The notes beneath the pieces are model-generated. The model saw nothing but the letters and a program-made list of their open reading frames with translations, did no database searches and was not told the origin of the DNA. Below are positions 50,246 through 62,852 of a stretch of 64,000 nucleotides of DNA, in pieces. This stretch comes from Nomia melanderi (Eukaryota > Arthropoda > Insecta > Hymenoptera > Halictidae). The first letter of the stretch is position 1; each line of letters begins with the position of its first letter. The stretch is from assembly GCF_051020985.1 (NCBI RefSeq), contig NC_135001.1:15927896-15991895 (forward strand), written 5' to 3'. The translations under genes and the position numbers were made by a program.

Positions 50246-52040
50246 TTCCACGGGAATACAAATAATCGTTACGAAAATTATTCCATTGACGTGCTTGAGC
50301 TACTGGAAAAGACAATTTCAAGCAAAAGTAGTGTATCGAGGTTTATCAAATTTTTCTAATTAGACCCGAAAATCAGGTAAAAATATATTTTCACTCTCAA
50401 TGCCAATGTTATTGATCATTTGATTAAAGTTTTGACTGTGACAACTGGTACGCATAACGCGGATATAATTTATTTCACGGAAGTCTTCCAGTTTAAGAGA
50501 CAATTCATGTGAACGATTGTTGCTAACGGAATACATTATTTTGTTATTTTTTTTTTATTTGTAAGGAGATGTTTATATGATTTCAGTTATTGTTACACGA
50601 CCACACATGGAATCCTGTAAACGAACTATGTATTTAGCATCGAGCATTGACCGTTAGAGAAATAGTCATTATAATTGCTGTTGTTGGTTGTTTGTAAAAT
50701 ATAAAGTGTCAGAAGTTGAATGAAGAGGCGTCGGTTGTAAAGTTATGTTATTCTAGTGTCGAACTAGAGAGACGCGCATATACATACACATATGTAAGAT
50801 TTTGTACATTAAGATGAGTAGCATCGCGATTGAAACATTTTCTTCGGTTATATAGTATGTTTCAAAAATATACCAACCCACTGAATATTGAATATTATAG
50901 AATTCTAATGAGAAATTTTACTACAATTTTATTTTTTTGGAATTCTCGTAGGAGATAAGTAAATTTGTGTAATTAGTTGTAATAGTTTAACGAGAACAAA
51001 GTTGAAAGAATAATATATGAATAGTGTTTCATAAGTATATCAATTTATAATCATACTTGAATTGTTCTATCATTTTAAAGGGTTCCACAATTTCGAATGA
51101 TCTGCGAAATTCTTTTCTGCTTGTAATAAGAAAATTTAGTATATTTTCATGCGTACGATCCCACGTTCAAATACTTAATAAGATTCAGATCTGAAGAATG
51201 TACGATCAGCCTAATGGTTATACTATTTCTTTACAAATTACTGACAGTTTTGTATTATTTTACCTAAATATGATATTCACTCATAAATTTCAGTTAAAAA
51301 AAAATAACAAATAAAGTTTAGGAATATATGTACAATAAATGTATTTTTATTTTTCGTTATTTGAGAAACAAGTTGAAATTATTACCAAACCTTTGTCAAA
51401 AATTTTCGAAAAAAACCAATTTTCTGCTTATTTCAATCTATACTAATTATAATCAACTCGTTTATTTATTATTCAATGTGTTGTCGGGATCTTTAATTGC
51501 AAATAAAAATCGTTTCAATTTTTATATTTACTTCCAATATAAAGTGTTAATGAAATAAATAATACTTATTTACTAATACTCAATGGTACACGAAAAATGT
51601 ACAATATTAGTACGTTTCCCACATACAGTGTGTTAATTAAGTAAGTCATATATTAATAAGATCTAAAATCTTATTTTCTTTATGAAAATGAAAAATGTGT
51701 TAAATGCAGAAGTAAAAAGATTTGTGACGTACAAATAAAACAGTTTTTTACATTTTAGTGTGACATACTTATATAGTTCTCCCTACAAATTTATCTGCTT
51801 CAGTGCCAGCAACAATTTCGATCGTTTATAAATGGTACCTTTTCAACTATTTGTTTTACGCCTTACTTTAACAGTGCTTGTAAACTTTACTGGATTAGAG
51901 ATTATTCATATCAATTTATGTTCCTTCTTTGTTCATCCTGCATGCTTTTTTTTCATTATATTATTATTCTTTTTTATGATATTTGATAATAACACCTCTC
52001 GACCGATGAAATTTCTTCGCGTGTACCCTTAGATTCCACT

Positions 52041-52052
52041 TTCCACGTGGAA
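52041..52052. promoter_or_regulatory. Palindromic E-box TTCCACGTGGAA
   Basis: A perfect 12-base palindrome around CACGTG, the site of bHLH factors such as CLK/CYC and Myc/Max. It lies 1.8 kb past gene 2's putative poly(A) site with no gene adjacent, so function is uncertain. Confidence 0.3.
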
Positions 52053-55000
52053 TATTTCGATCACAATTTTCTCTCCTTCATATCATTGTTCTGCACCTGA
52101 CACTTTTATATTAACCCTTTGACTGCAGTTGCTCTACTGAAGAACCATTAACGTTGTGCTGAAACGTATCGTTATATTCCTTCGTAGAGATTGATTACAT
52201 TGTTAAAAATAAAAAGATCTTGAGACGGTAGTTTGATGAATTGCAACATGTAAGAATATATCACTGTCATAAATATTTTGGAATATTACGCTTTTTATAT
52301 ACGTTAATAAACGTAACAAAATAATGAAATAAACCTATTCTGATATTAAAAGTTTAACAAGAATGATCGAACTTGGTACACTTATGAATCACTTGAAAAT
52401 CAAATTCTCAAAGTCGTTCAAACGAAGGTAAAATTGAAACGTAAGAAATTATAGCTTCCTCCAGCTGGAATATTTAGTATACAATGTATAATATGTACAA
52501 TGACTTTTGATTGGTCAAAGCATTTAAATGTTAGGGAATTGGTATATTTTTAAAATGTACTGTACTGTAGTATGTATCTTCCAACAACTAAATTAATACG
52601 GAAACAATAGTGTTCTTTTTAATTAGAGTTTATTTTAATTTCGATAAAATAGAATTTTGTTTTACTATGAAATGTAATTAATCCTTTGATCATCCTTTCT
52701 GCCCCATAGGAGTAACATTCATAAATAAAAGAGTCGACTTGTTTCAAGGAGTGTTGTTTCATGTGCTGTTTGAAGAATATGGAGTAGGACTTCCATTATC
52801 TGACTATAATACTTCTTTCTACTAAACTGTGAATCCTTATTTGTATGAGAGACGAATGAATGTTTCATTATTTTGAAACGTACATATGTGTCCTCAAGAA
52901 AAATGCTCGGATGATTTGTAGCATGAATTAATATACATGTATTTATAACTTGTATTCTAGAAGGAAAGATTTTGTTTCAATTGGCCTAAGATATTTAAAT
53001 ATTTTTAAATCCTGACATGATGCTCCAAATGTTTTATTGCTTTCTCGGTATTATATATAATTCGGTCGGCGAACGTTCTATGTTATATTTAGTCATAAAC
53101 CACCCCAAATTACTCAAAATTTCTTATTACAATGACTGGGCTGCCGATTTTTATGCAATCATAAGTTTTTCTGAATTAGTTTACAAAGTTAGTATTAAAT
53201 GGATATTAAAGTGTTTTTAAATTTTAATAAAATCGTTTATTTTGTTGTGTTTTAAACATTGTAAATATTGTGAATGCATAAAGTCCACAGTCGCTTATTA
53301 AATTGATTTATTAATCAGTCAATTAGTAATAATTACTAGTTTCTTAATATTTAAATTGAACATTATAATGTTGTAATTAAAATACTCCTTCAATGTTATA
53401 ATCATTTTTTTCCGTAGTTCATATTAGTTTTAAAGTTTCAAAATAATCATTATGAAATATGTACCATAAACTATAAATACAAAACCCAATTATTATTTAT
53501 AGTGTTTACCTTTGCGTTCAACGCTTGCCTACAATTAATCAGTCAAATTAATTTATTTTGGCTAATTGAATCTGGCTTGACCAACTAAATCGAAAATATA
53601 GTATATTTTCTATACCTGTAAGAACATATGTACGCACACGATAATTGAAATTACCGTTCGATAAGCAATTTTCATGATTTCTTTAACACTGTAGCATACA
53701 CTTGTATTATGTCAACAAAAATTTATTTGATTGCAGATGTATTTCTCATTTAAAAAACGCCACTAAGTAATTGAAAAACAACAATTGAAGATTATTCGAA
53801 ATTTGTATTTTTAGTAGCTGGAATATAATACATTAGTTTTCCATTACTATGTTATAAAACTTTAAGTAGTAAGTTCTTAACATAATGTGTTTGGTATGAA
53901 AATATTAATTGAAAATTACTTGGATATTTTCTAAAAACTATTCAGAATACTACACGACTATTTGTTTTTGAACAAAGATTCGTCGATTCTAATTGTTTTC
54001 ATAAAAGTCCATTTGTTAAAAAAATATATGTATTTTAATTCTTTACGTCATACTTTTGCCATGCAAACGGATCTTTTTGAAGACTATTCTGACCGATGAA
54101 TCTAAAAGCACATGGTCCTGCAACTTCACTTTTTTTATCCAGCTGCAATAGGTCTTAAGATCTTCAATCAAATAAGTTTTTCCGCTACGTAATTTAAAAG
54201 ACGCTTTTGGCCCTTCGTTATGGACGATACGTGTCTAATAATTTTCAGTGCTCTACCTCTGTGCGAAGTTGCGATTGTAAGTCGATGGTTGTTACTTATT
54301 AGTGACGGTCCCTTGTAAGTAGTTTTAGCATGAGTGAATAATTTTCGACAGACGAAACGATTGAACAATTATTGTATCGTTGAATGAAAGGAAATCGTTG
54401 GAGAATGCTTGACCTAAAACAATAAAATAACTTTTGCCTTAGGTTGATAAAAATCTATCTTTTTTAGAATTAATATACTTAATAATAAAGATTAAAGGTT
54501 CGCTCAATTCCAAAATGTTAAAGTATTCATCATTATTTCGGAATACGTAAGAATGATTCGTTTTGCTTGTATACAGAGCAAATCAAATAATTTCTTTGTA
54601 ATAAACTATTCATTGATGAGAATTCAAACGATATTAATAAAGAGGATAATGTTATAATACGTATGCAATTTAATGTATAAGATGAACGAGGTAAAGGTAT
54701 TATAAGAAAATATGAGCGAATAATAATGAATAATATTTGTTAGAGTAAAATTGCTATAAACTTTGTAATATTCGAAGAAATTCTGAACACGCATCACTCG
54801 GCGTTAATAATGTATAATTTATCAGTATTAGTCATGGTACGTAGTCATCGCAGTATGATGAATAAATCATTTTATCCATCGACGCTCAACCAATTTCTAT
54901 CTCGTCAATTCTTGTCTTTTGCGCCGAATTATCGATTACGCTGATACTCTATTCCTCTTATTACTCTGAAGATGGCCGTCCTTTAGAGATATTACCTTTC

Positions 55001-55070
55001 GTTTCATACAATTGAAGAAAACGAAACCATAACCTTCTGTCGCGAGGTTTTTTCAAACTAAAGAAAGTTC

Positions 55071-55376
55071 TTAACACGTTCACGCCGGTGTGATTGAACT
55101 CCTTTCAATGAAACTATTAACAATTCCAATATTATTATGTATTATACATAGTTTCTTAAGAAAAAATTGCTTTCCCTTTGTTTTGACGATATCACATTAG
55201 ACGGCCTGTACTATTGATGGCTCACATTTCCATGACACATCAGCGTGTACCATCAAATATGGAGTTCGTCAAACTGGTTTGGTAAATAGAAAAAATTCAA
55301 TATTTCCAAGAATTCTAAGAATTTCGCTGTCAGATGGGAAAGAACGTAAATTGCAACGCCGGCGTGAAGGTGTTAA
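55071..55376. mobile_element. TTAA-bounded MITE with CpG-rich termini
   Basis: It starts TTAACACGTTCACGCCGGTG, and the right end read inward is TTAACACCTTCACGCCGGCG, so the inverted termini are about 20 bases with two mismatches. 306 bp with TTAA at both ends and no coding capacity. Related termini occur at 59887-60056 and 62606-62852. Confidence 0.75.
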
Positions 55377-56412
55377 TACGATAATCTGCGAATCAATCAG
55401 TTTTTAAGGAGTTTCTTCTTTCCTTGAAAATATGTACCTTATTCACTTTTCACGTGAAATTCATATTTCTATTAGACACAATCAATAAAACAGAAACACG
55501 TAAATGTTATCTAAAATCATATACTTTAATATTTGGTAAAATATTTTGGACACTGATCAAATTTTTAGTCGTTAAAATTTATGCGGATTAGGAAAATTTT
55601 AATAATTCAGAAAATACTTGACCCCTTTATGTTTACTGTTTTAGTTAAATATTTCATTATTTTCCTATATTGTTATCAGAACAAAAAAAAATAAAAATGA
55701 CGCTAACTACTAAGTCAACAAAGTGCTAAAGCAATTTACCGAATGTTTCGTGAACAAAACAAACTGTAAATTATATGGGAGATAACGAGAAAAAAAATTA
55801 AGTATCGAAGAATGCGAATTATGTAGTATTTCACCATTATAAAAAAGTGACAGAAGTCATTGAGAAATAGCTACAATGGTGTACAGAAACAACAACAGTA
55901 CAATGCAGTAATACATTATTAAACAATACGCAGAGTGTCGTGGCGTGACAAATAAAATTAAAACAAATTAAAAGAAAATTAAATTTGATGTTGAACCAGA
56001 AAAATATTTTGAATAAAGGACTTGGCGATTCAAGTGTCAAAAGGTTACTGAAAAGAAACAATAATCGTTGACAATAAGTCCGAAACAAAGCGCGTATTAA
56101 TAAACAAAGTTAACGGAAGCAAATCGGGAAAGGTGAATTTCGTAACATTTGAAATTAGGAGATTAGACCTTAATTTCATTGATTTCGAATTTGTTTTTAA
56201 AATATGGACCTTTAAATTTCACACTATCAGCTTGTTTTCATAAAAACATTCTGTACTTGTAAATTTTTATCCTGAAAACTAGTTAATAAAGTTAAGTTTG
56301 TAATATTTAAAAGTTTAAATAAATTCTTCTTCTGTAAGTTTACTTTTAAAGTCGAATGTATTTAAATTAAAAGAAAGGGACAACTATGTTCTTTGAAATT
56401 TGATTTTCAAAT

Positions 56413-57785
56413 GAATTCTCTTCAGGATGAAGTCTTTAAAACGAACGTCGTAATGAGTTGTTAGAGATCCACTGCGCTCCATTTCAGGTAAACGAACCGT
56501 GCGCTCCACTATTATGGCCGGTTGACCTCTAATGCAATCTAAAAACAATATCGACAGGTATTGTTCCCCTCTCAATGGTTTCATTTACACCTGCAGAAAA
56601 TTGTTTTCAATTTGCTTCTTATGAATGTAGATACGGTTTACATCCAGATTACTGTGTACTGTAAAATGATGCTTTGATTCAGATTTTTTGCTTGAAATCT
56701 TTAAAATATTAGTTTAATGAACATCTTGGTGAAACTCCGTTAATTTTTAAGTCATTTTCCTTCGTCAGTATTATTTTCAAATATTAAACATTTATGTGAC
56801 GTTTGGTTTCTGCGACATTTTGATATTGTTTTTGTTATAATAATGTGATCAAATTTATGTACGTATATTCTTTCGTTTAATTCTTTCCAGTCCAAATTGA
56901 ATGTTATTTTTCTGTTATTAATTGTGATACTTTTGAGTAAACGTGGACATGGAATAAGTGCAAGATTTTCCTATTTTTCTTCATGAATTATGTACAAGAA
57001 AATGTCTTTGTTAAGCGAAATTGGGAAAGAAATAATAGGGTAAGGAGCTAAAGCAGCAAGTGTAGTTAAAAATAAAGAAATCATTTCTAATCTTTCAGCA
57101 AAGGGGTTCGTTGTAACATTTATCGAGAGAAATTCAATTAGAGAACATTATTGAACAAACTGAAACCTTATCAGCTGATTATTTTATATCTAATTGCGTA
57201 TTAGTAATGACAATTCAGACAACAACGTGACAGCGCATCAACATCAATGGATCCTGCTGTTACGGTGAGTTTCAAAAATGTTTTTGAATTCATTTTATAC
57301 GAACATTCAATTTAACAGATGTGCACAGTAGTAGAAGTAGTGCTGCAGACATTAGTTAAATAGTAGTGTAAAAATAAAAAAAGAAGATTCATTTTGAATT
57401 GGCATCTTGGAATGATGTTAACGTAATTATTATATGAATTACTATTATTACCTTAATGATCTATTAATTTGGGTTACGGACGAGAGAAGAAACGTTATTT
57501 CTCTTGTTCTTAAAAGATGAACCTAGAGCAAATCTTCAGAAACAGTTAATATTGGATAATCTTACAGAAATACTTCTGTTGGTATAAATGAAACCATTGA
57601 GACGGGTACGGTACCTGTCGATATTGATTTTAGACCACACTGGAGGTAATATGGGGTACGAGTGGAATAGACAGCCGACTTCAGCAGTGCAGAGCGTAGC
57701 TCGTTTATCTGAAATGGGGCACATCAAATCATTAACAGCTCTTTACGACGTTAACTTTAAAGACTCTGTCCTAATACAAGGCTTA
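56413..57785. repeat. Spaced inverted duplication, arms about 175-200 bp, 1-kb spacer
   Basis: The left arm (56413-56586, read on minus) and right arm (57586-57785, read on plus) are clearly homologous with one or two small indels. Both start AAATGAAACCATTGAGA at the spacer side and share ACCTGTCGATATTG, CGTTTA-CTGAAATGG, TACGACGTT and TTTAAAGACT. Each arm keeps an open frame of over 60 codons starting MKPLR and diverging outward. This could be the long terminal repeats of a DNA transposon or foldback element; the spacer carries a decayed family-C MITE. No transposase is seen. Confidence 0.65.
56880..57113. mobile_element. Decayed family-C MITE relic
   Basis: The interior blocks (GTTATTAATTGTGATACTTT, a GACATGGAATAAG stretch, TTTTTCTTCATGAATTA) follow the order seen in 19608-19857, and the right side ends near AAAGGGG. 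The TTAA ends are not preserved. It sits inside the spacer of the inverted duplication. Confidence 0.4.
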
Positions 57786-59077
57786 TTTTGTACGTGAAAT
57801 TTCAAGAAATCTAATCATATTCTTTCAAACAAATACAAAATCATCGAACTTTCACGGCAAAATTTACAAAACAATCATTCGTCGATAATTTTCGATATCG
57901 GAAAACCAGTTGTTTAAATTAATGGAAAAAATATTAAAGTCGAACGTTCTAAATTGAAATGGGAAGATAATCAACTTAATTCAACAAATATTTGTCTTTT
58001 TTAAACTGCATAATTAAAAAGGATCTGTAAGCAAAGTATTAAGTAATTAAGGTGTACAGTTTTAAGCACCTAAAATTAGACTGTGGATGTTTCGGTAAAT
58101 TCCACGTCTTAATGATAAAATTTCGAAGATCTGTATCGAATAAAAGTTTATTTTGTAGCATGTAAGAAATATAAAAAATATTCCCAGTCTCTTGATAATA
58201 CCATACAATTTTTAATTGCATACGACTGTTAATATAAATCAATGAATAGGAAATTGTATTTTTCATTCTTATAATGAAATTGAAAATTCGCATTTCTTAA
58301 TACGGTCTCTGAATGTAAACTTTCTCTATCTGTCTTTTACTACGAACAATTCTGTTGAATAGAGAACATGTACAATTTACGCAGCCTTCTTTGAATAGTA
58401 ACGCAAGCCGTGTAAACACAATGGCCAACTCACGAGGAATTAGTGAAGCTTTTGTAACGTATTTGCGTCGCACAATCCACCGTCGGTCCTTGCACGACGA
58501 CTTACCTTAAACTATCCTGTAAGGTTAAATTTACATCTCGAAACTGCAGAAATTCATTAGCCTGATAAAAGAAAGGTTTAATCTACTCGATCTCTATTGA
58601 AAACTCGAAGAACCTGTTGCACTTTATTAGAAAGACGGTAACTATTATATGGATAGTAATAACAATCGTTGATATATACGTGATTTAATAAAAAACATCC
58701 GAACTTCGAAATGAGAAACATATTTTTTCAAATTTATGGTAAAATAGTGTCCATTAACTGTTCTTCAATGTAAACTTTATACAATCTGAGTGAACATTCA
58801 AATTTCAATGTTTCGCAACAGCTCACAAAAGTATTAAGATAAAAAAGTTATTTGTTGCTCCATATTTCCTTACAGTTCATTCCGAAGAAAGTAAAATCAA
58901 TATACTTTCATATTAATTATATTGTCTCACATCATTTTCGAATTAACATGTTCCAATTTAAGCGTTAGTTTCACTTTTCTTGATTTAACATTATGAAATC
59001 ATCGTTCGTGTTACAATCCTCATTGTGTTAAGAAATAAAAAATACAGGGGACCATACTTGGGGAAAGTTATTATAAA

Positions 59078-59294
59078 TTAACACTAGAACTACCGATAAT
59101 TTATTGGGTTTGATATGTAATCCTTATAAAGATGCTAACAATACATTCTTTTCGATTTCTTCAGATATTCGTCACAAAATGTAAATGAAACTATTTATTT
59201 TCAAAATCATTTCGGATATTGAATACCTTTGAAATATCAACAATTACAAAGAAAACTAAAATCCGTCATTTTGGCCGGTATCGTAGTTCTAGTA
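59078..59294 (-). mobile_element. TTAA-bounded MITE, family A1, reversed
   Basis: It starts TTAACACTAGAACTACCG and ends CGTAGTTCTAGTAAT, with the right TTAA decayed. Read on the minus strand, the interior matches the copies at 8200, 13934 and 29675 (TTTCAAAGGTATTCAAT-type and GAAGAAATCGAAAAG-type blocks). Noncoding. Confidence 0.75.
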
Positions 59295-59566
59295 ATACTA
59301 GACAGTAAAAGTAACGACCGTTACTCGATTATTTCGGGCTTTCAAATGCAGTATTAAAGAACGTGATTCTTACGTAACAAGTTGGACATAATTGTTCTAA
59401 ATATACCAGCTACCCGATTGATAAGTGTGACGTTTGTCAAATATTTACCTACGATGTAGACCTATCATTCAGCACATGCGTTGCTGTTAAGATGTATTTG
59501 ATTATTCATTTGATGAGCAGTGATTTGCTCTTTTTATCAAGATGATAGGAGCTCATGTTTCACGCA

Positions 59567-59652
59567 TTGTTGACCGGTTACAAGTTAACTCGTATTTCAC
59601 GCCCAAACGTTGTTGACCGATCACGAGTTAACTCGTGTGTGCACTTGCATTA
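59567..59652. repeat. 43-bp tandem pair with a perfect 16-bp palindrome
   Basis: TTGTTGACCGGTTACAAGTT begins at 59567 and is repeated from 59610 as TTGTTGACCGATCACGAGTT, each followed by AACTCGT. In the second unit, CACGAGTTAACTCGTG at 59622-59637 is a perfect palindrome with TTAA at its centre; the first unit has a three-mismatch version (TACAAGTTAACTCGTA). Confidence 0.7.
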
Positions 59653-59886
59653 GCCATTTCAATTTTTGAAACGCAGGGCAATATAGAATACTGCAATGAC
59701 GAAATATTCAAAGTTATCTAAAAGATATGTCCAAAAATTCATTCCAATTCATTATGTATAAATAAAGTATATTAAAATTTATTTAGATTGTCTTCTATTC
59801 AAATTTAATTACGGAATGGTAATCGATAATAATGAGATAGTTTTTGTATAAAATTTCCGGTCAACAATATGTTAAATTGTTATAAG

Positions 59887-60056
59887 TTAACACGCTCGCG
59901 ACCACGATCAAATTTGAAATATCCTTACTGTGGACCGTGGGTTCTTTGTAATCGTTTCACATGATGTCAATCATATAATTTTGACACATTTAAAACATAA
60001 TAAATAAACCTAACACAGCATTTTACACGTATGACGCATGGTCGCGAACGTGTTAA
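59887..60056. mobile_element. TTAA-bounded MITE with CpG-rich termini
   Basis: It starts TTAACACGCTCGCGACCACG, and the right end read inward is TTAACACGTTCGCGACCATG, a 20-base inverted terminus with two mismatches. 170 bp, TTAA at both ends, noncoding. Terminus related to 55071-55376. Confidence 0.75.
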
Positions 60057-60576
60057 AATGAAATTAACCATTATAAAATAAATGAACAGCTATAAAATAA
60101 TATAAGTACCGCAGTACTTTATTTTTCTTTTAATTACGATTAGTATAAGTAACCAAATATTTTCTAATAGCAGCGTACATGCAGGAAACACAAGTGATAT
60201 AATCTAAAGCAGCAGAGTTTGAAAATGTGACATATTTCAATCTCGTGTTACAGGTTCTGATATTTTTTATAAAATCACGTATACCTACTTATAGCTACGT
60301 ACAAAGTATGACCATAATTATATACAGTTTGTTAATACTTTTAGACAAATTACACTAAACTTATCGTTAGTCATTGAGACACCATAGCTCTTTGTATACT
60401 TTCTATAAAATCTAAATTTTCTTTTTCTATTGTAGTGTTGGAATTACACTATGGAATGGATAATGAGATCATTTTCCTATTAGAACAAAATTCCATTCTG
60501 AACAAAAATATTTAATATATTACTTGTTGAAAATGTCTTAGAAAACTACTAGAAACAAGTAATATAAAATCTAACA

Positions 60577-60612
60577 ATTAAATTAAATTAAGTTAAATTA
60601 AATTAAATTAAA
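60577..60612. repeat. AAATT pentanucleotide repeat
   Basis: About seven units of the AAATT pentamer with a single interruption (AAGTT). A simple-sequence microsatellite. Confidence 0.85.
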
Positions 60613-62147
60613 GAGATTCAATTGAAGGACCAATTTACTTTACATTTTTCATCAGACATTTACAATACATAATTTCATAATATTATTTATCGTATTTAAT
60701 ATATGTACTGTTTGATCTAATTTCATAATATGATATTTCATAATTTTATTATATACAATTGTATAGATCGAATAAATGTTTAGTTTCTAATCAAACAATC
60801 ATTAATATTTATACATACAATATAGTAATTGTAAATTCAATGTTGACGTAGGAATTTCTTTTTTATTCCTTAATTACGTTCGATATAGATTTATTTTCCT
60901 GATTTATCCAATTCTGTCGAATATGTATAAACTATAATATATGATTCTCATAATATACTGTGTTAAGTACACATCAAATTTCTTATACGTCTAATCCATT
61001 TTACAAATATACTGCTACAAACAATATCTTCAACACGTTTCGTGTTATCTGAACATACATTACATGTCAAAGTAAAGTTGTTTGATTATACGTAAGACGG
61101 GCTAATTTGGGCAACATTAATATCATTTACAATTAAAAGACGACGAGAAGGACAAAATTATTCTCGCTTGATTAATAAATTCCAAAAATTTACATTAATT
61201 ATTAAATGGTTATAATTTTCATTAAGGACTCTATCCAACTACAAAAAAGATGAACAATTTATTAGACCTTTATTAAAATTTGTAATTTGTTTTGTTCAAT
61301 ATATTTATCTATGTTATAATTATATGAAATTCATAAAATTGATATGCAAATATAAATGATTATACATTAATTTACACAAATTGAAAATAAATAGTAAACT
61401 TATTGTTTTGTTAAGAGTCGTGTTTGTCTTGAACTGAAATAAACAAATTCTTTGAACTATGTCAAGTGTATTAATCTTCAAATTGTTAACCGAATTAGCT
61501 AAAAATATTCAGAATGTAGAACAGACAATGATATGTCTAACATTGATAAATGAACTTTTTTGCATTTGTACATAATACGTTTATAAAATATTATTCGATT
61601 TTATCGCATGTTGGTTTGACATGTAACTTAGAATCAAGTAAATCAGATGTAAAATTCATATCGCAATAATAATGGTAGAATGTTATAACTTCACCTTTGA
61701 AGAATTCAGATGATTGTGGGAATATTCACTGAAAAAATTCAGCATTTGTCAAAAGAATGATGTCAAACTTGATTAGAAACTACTGCGTAAAAAGAAATAA
61801 TTTTCTTTGTGTTTAGTCTACCACAAGAGTCATTATAGTCGGAGTTATTTTCTTGCCGCTTCGAAGAACTTGTTTTCTCAATCGGGTCAACATTATCGAC
61901 TTCTTCTTCACCACGGTTAAAGACTTTCTTTCATCGAAAATTACTGATTCTTATATTGTTGAAGCTGATGCATGATCTATGAGTTTGTAAATTCTCGTTA
62001 CGAAACCAGTTCCTTTGTTATTCTGCTCTCTATTAATGTAATTTTATATTTATAAATAGTTTTTACACATGAAATTGTTGATTATGAACTGATTTACTGT
62101 TAAACCCAATGACGTTTTATATACGAACTTACTACTTTATTTAGATA

Positions 62148-62531
62148 TTAACCCTTTGCACTCAAGAATATTTTTTCAATAAATATTCGTTATTTTTTTA
62201 TGAAATATTAATGACATTTTTTGTTATTAACATACAGAAATGTCTCGCATAATGTATGTACCAAAAACATACAAAGTCTACAATATTGTAAAAGCGAAGC
62301 TATTTATATAAATTTTCAAAAGTACTTACATCAAACTTAGAAGCTATTTTCTCGATTTTGAGTTTTATAACTTCCAAAGAATATTATTTAAAAACTAATA
62401 TAACTAATAATACACTAATAAACTGAGGAAGCTAATAATCTCTGGCACAATTCTTTCGATATTTCACAGATTTTTGAATGCATTCAATACAAGGGTGTAA
62501 AATAATTCGAAATTATTTGGACAAGGGTTAA
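62148..62531. mobile_element. Possible TTAA-bounded element with TTAACCCTT termini
   Basis: The left end is TTAACCCTTTGCACTC; the right end read inward is TTAACCCTTGTCC. Only about nine bases match, and an internal CAAGGGTG near 62492 is an alternative right end. Single termini of the same kind occur at 5707 and 52113. Weak call. Confidence 0.35.
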
Positions 62532-62605
62532 TATACTGTTTCTGAGTCTAAATATATTAAAAATACAATAAATGTATACACATAGACACATTTCTAGAAA
62601 GAAAT

Positions 62606-62852
62606 TTAACACCTTCGTGACTAGCGTCACATATCTGTGACACTTAACATTTCTATCTTGCACGAAAGGAATTAAGTTACTTTCACGTGCGTTTTTATTT
62701 ACACCGTAACTCATAGTGCAACCTGCAAAATGTTGACAAGATCTTGATTTTGAATTTTATTTTCATTTTACAAAAACGATACGTGGCATTTAATAAAATA
62801 TTGTGACTGCGAAGATTGCTACTTAAACAAAGGCTGGCCGTGAACGTGTTAA
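62606..62852. mobile_element. TTAA-bounded MITE with CpG-containing termini
   Basis: It starts TTAACACCTTCGTGACTAGC, and the right end read inward is TTAACACGTTCACGGCCAGC, about 20 bases with five mismatches. 247 bp, TTAA both sides, noncoding. It lies about 75 bases beyond the element ending at 62531. Confidence 0.65.

Noticed and set aside
59567..59652. CRISPR-like repeat pair
   Set aside because: Only two imperfect units with no unique spacer; the window is clearly eukaryotic.
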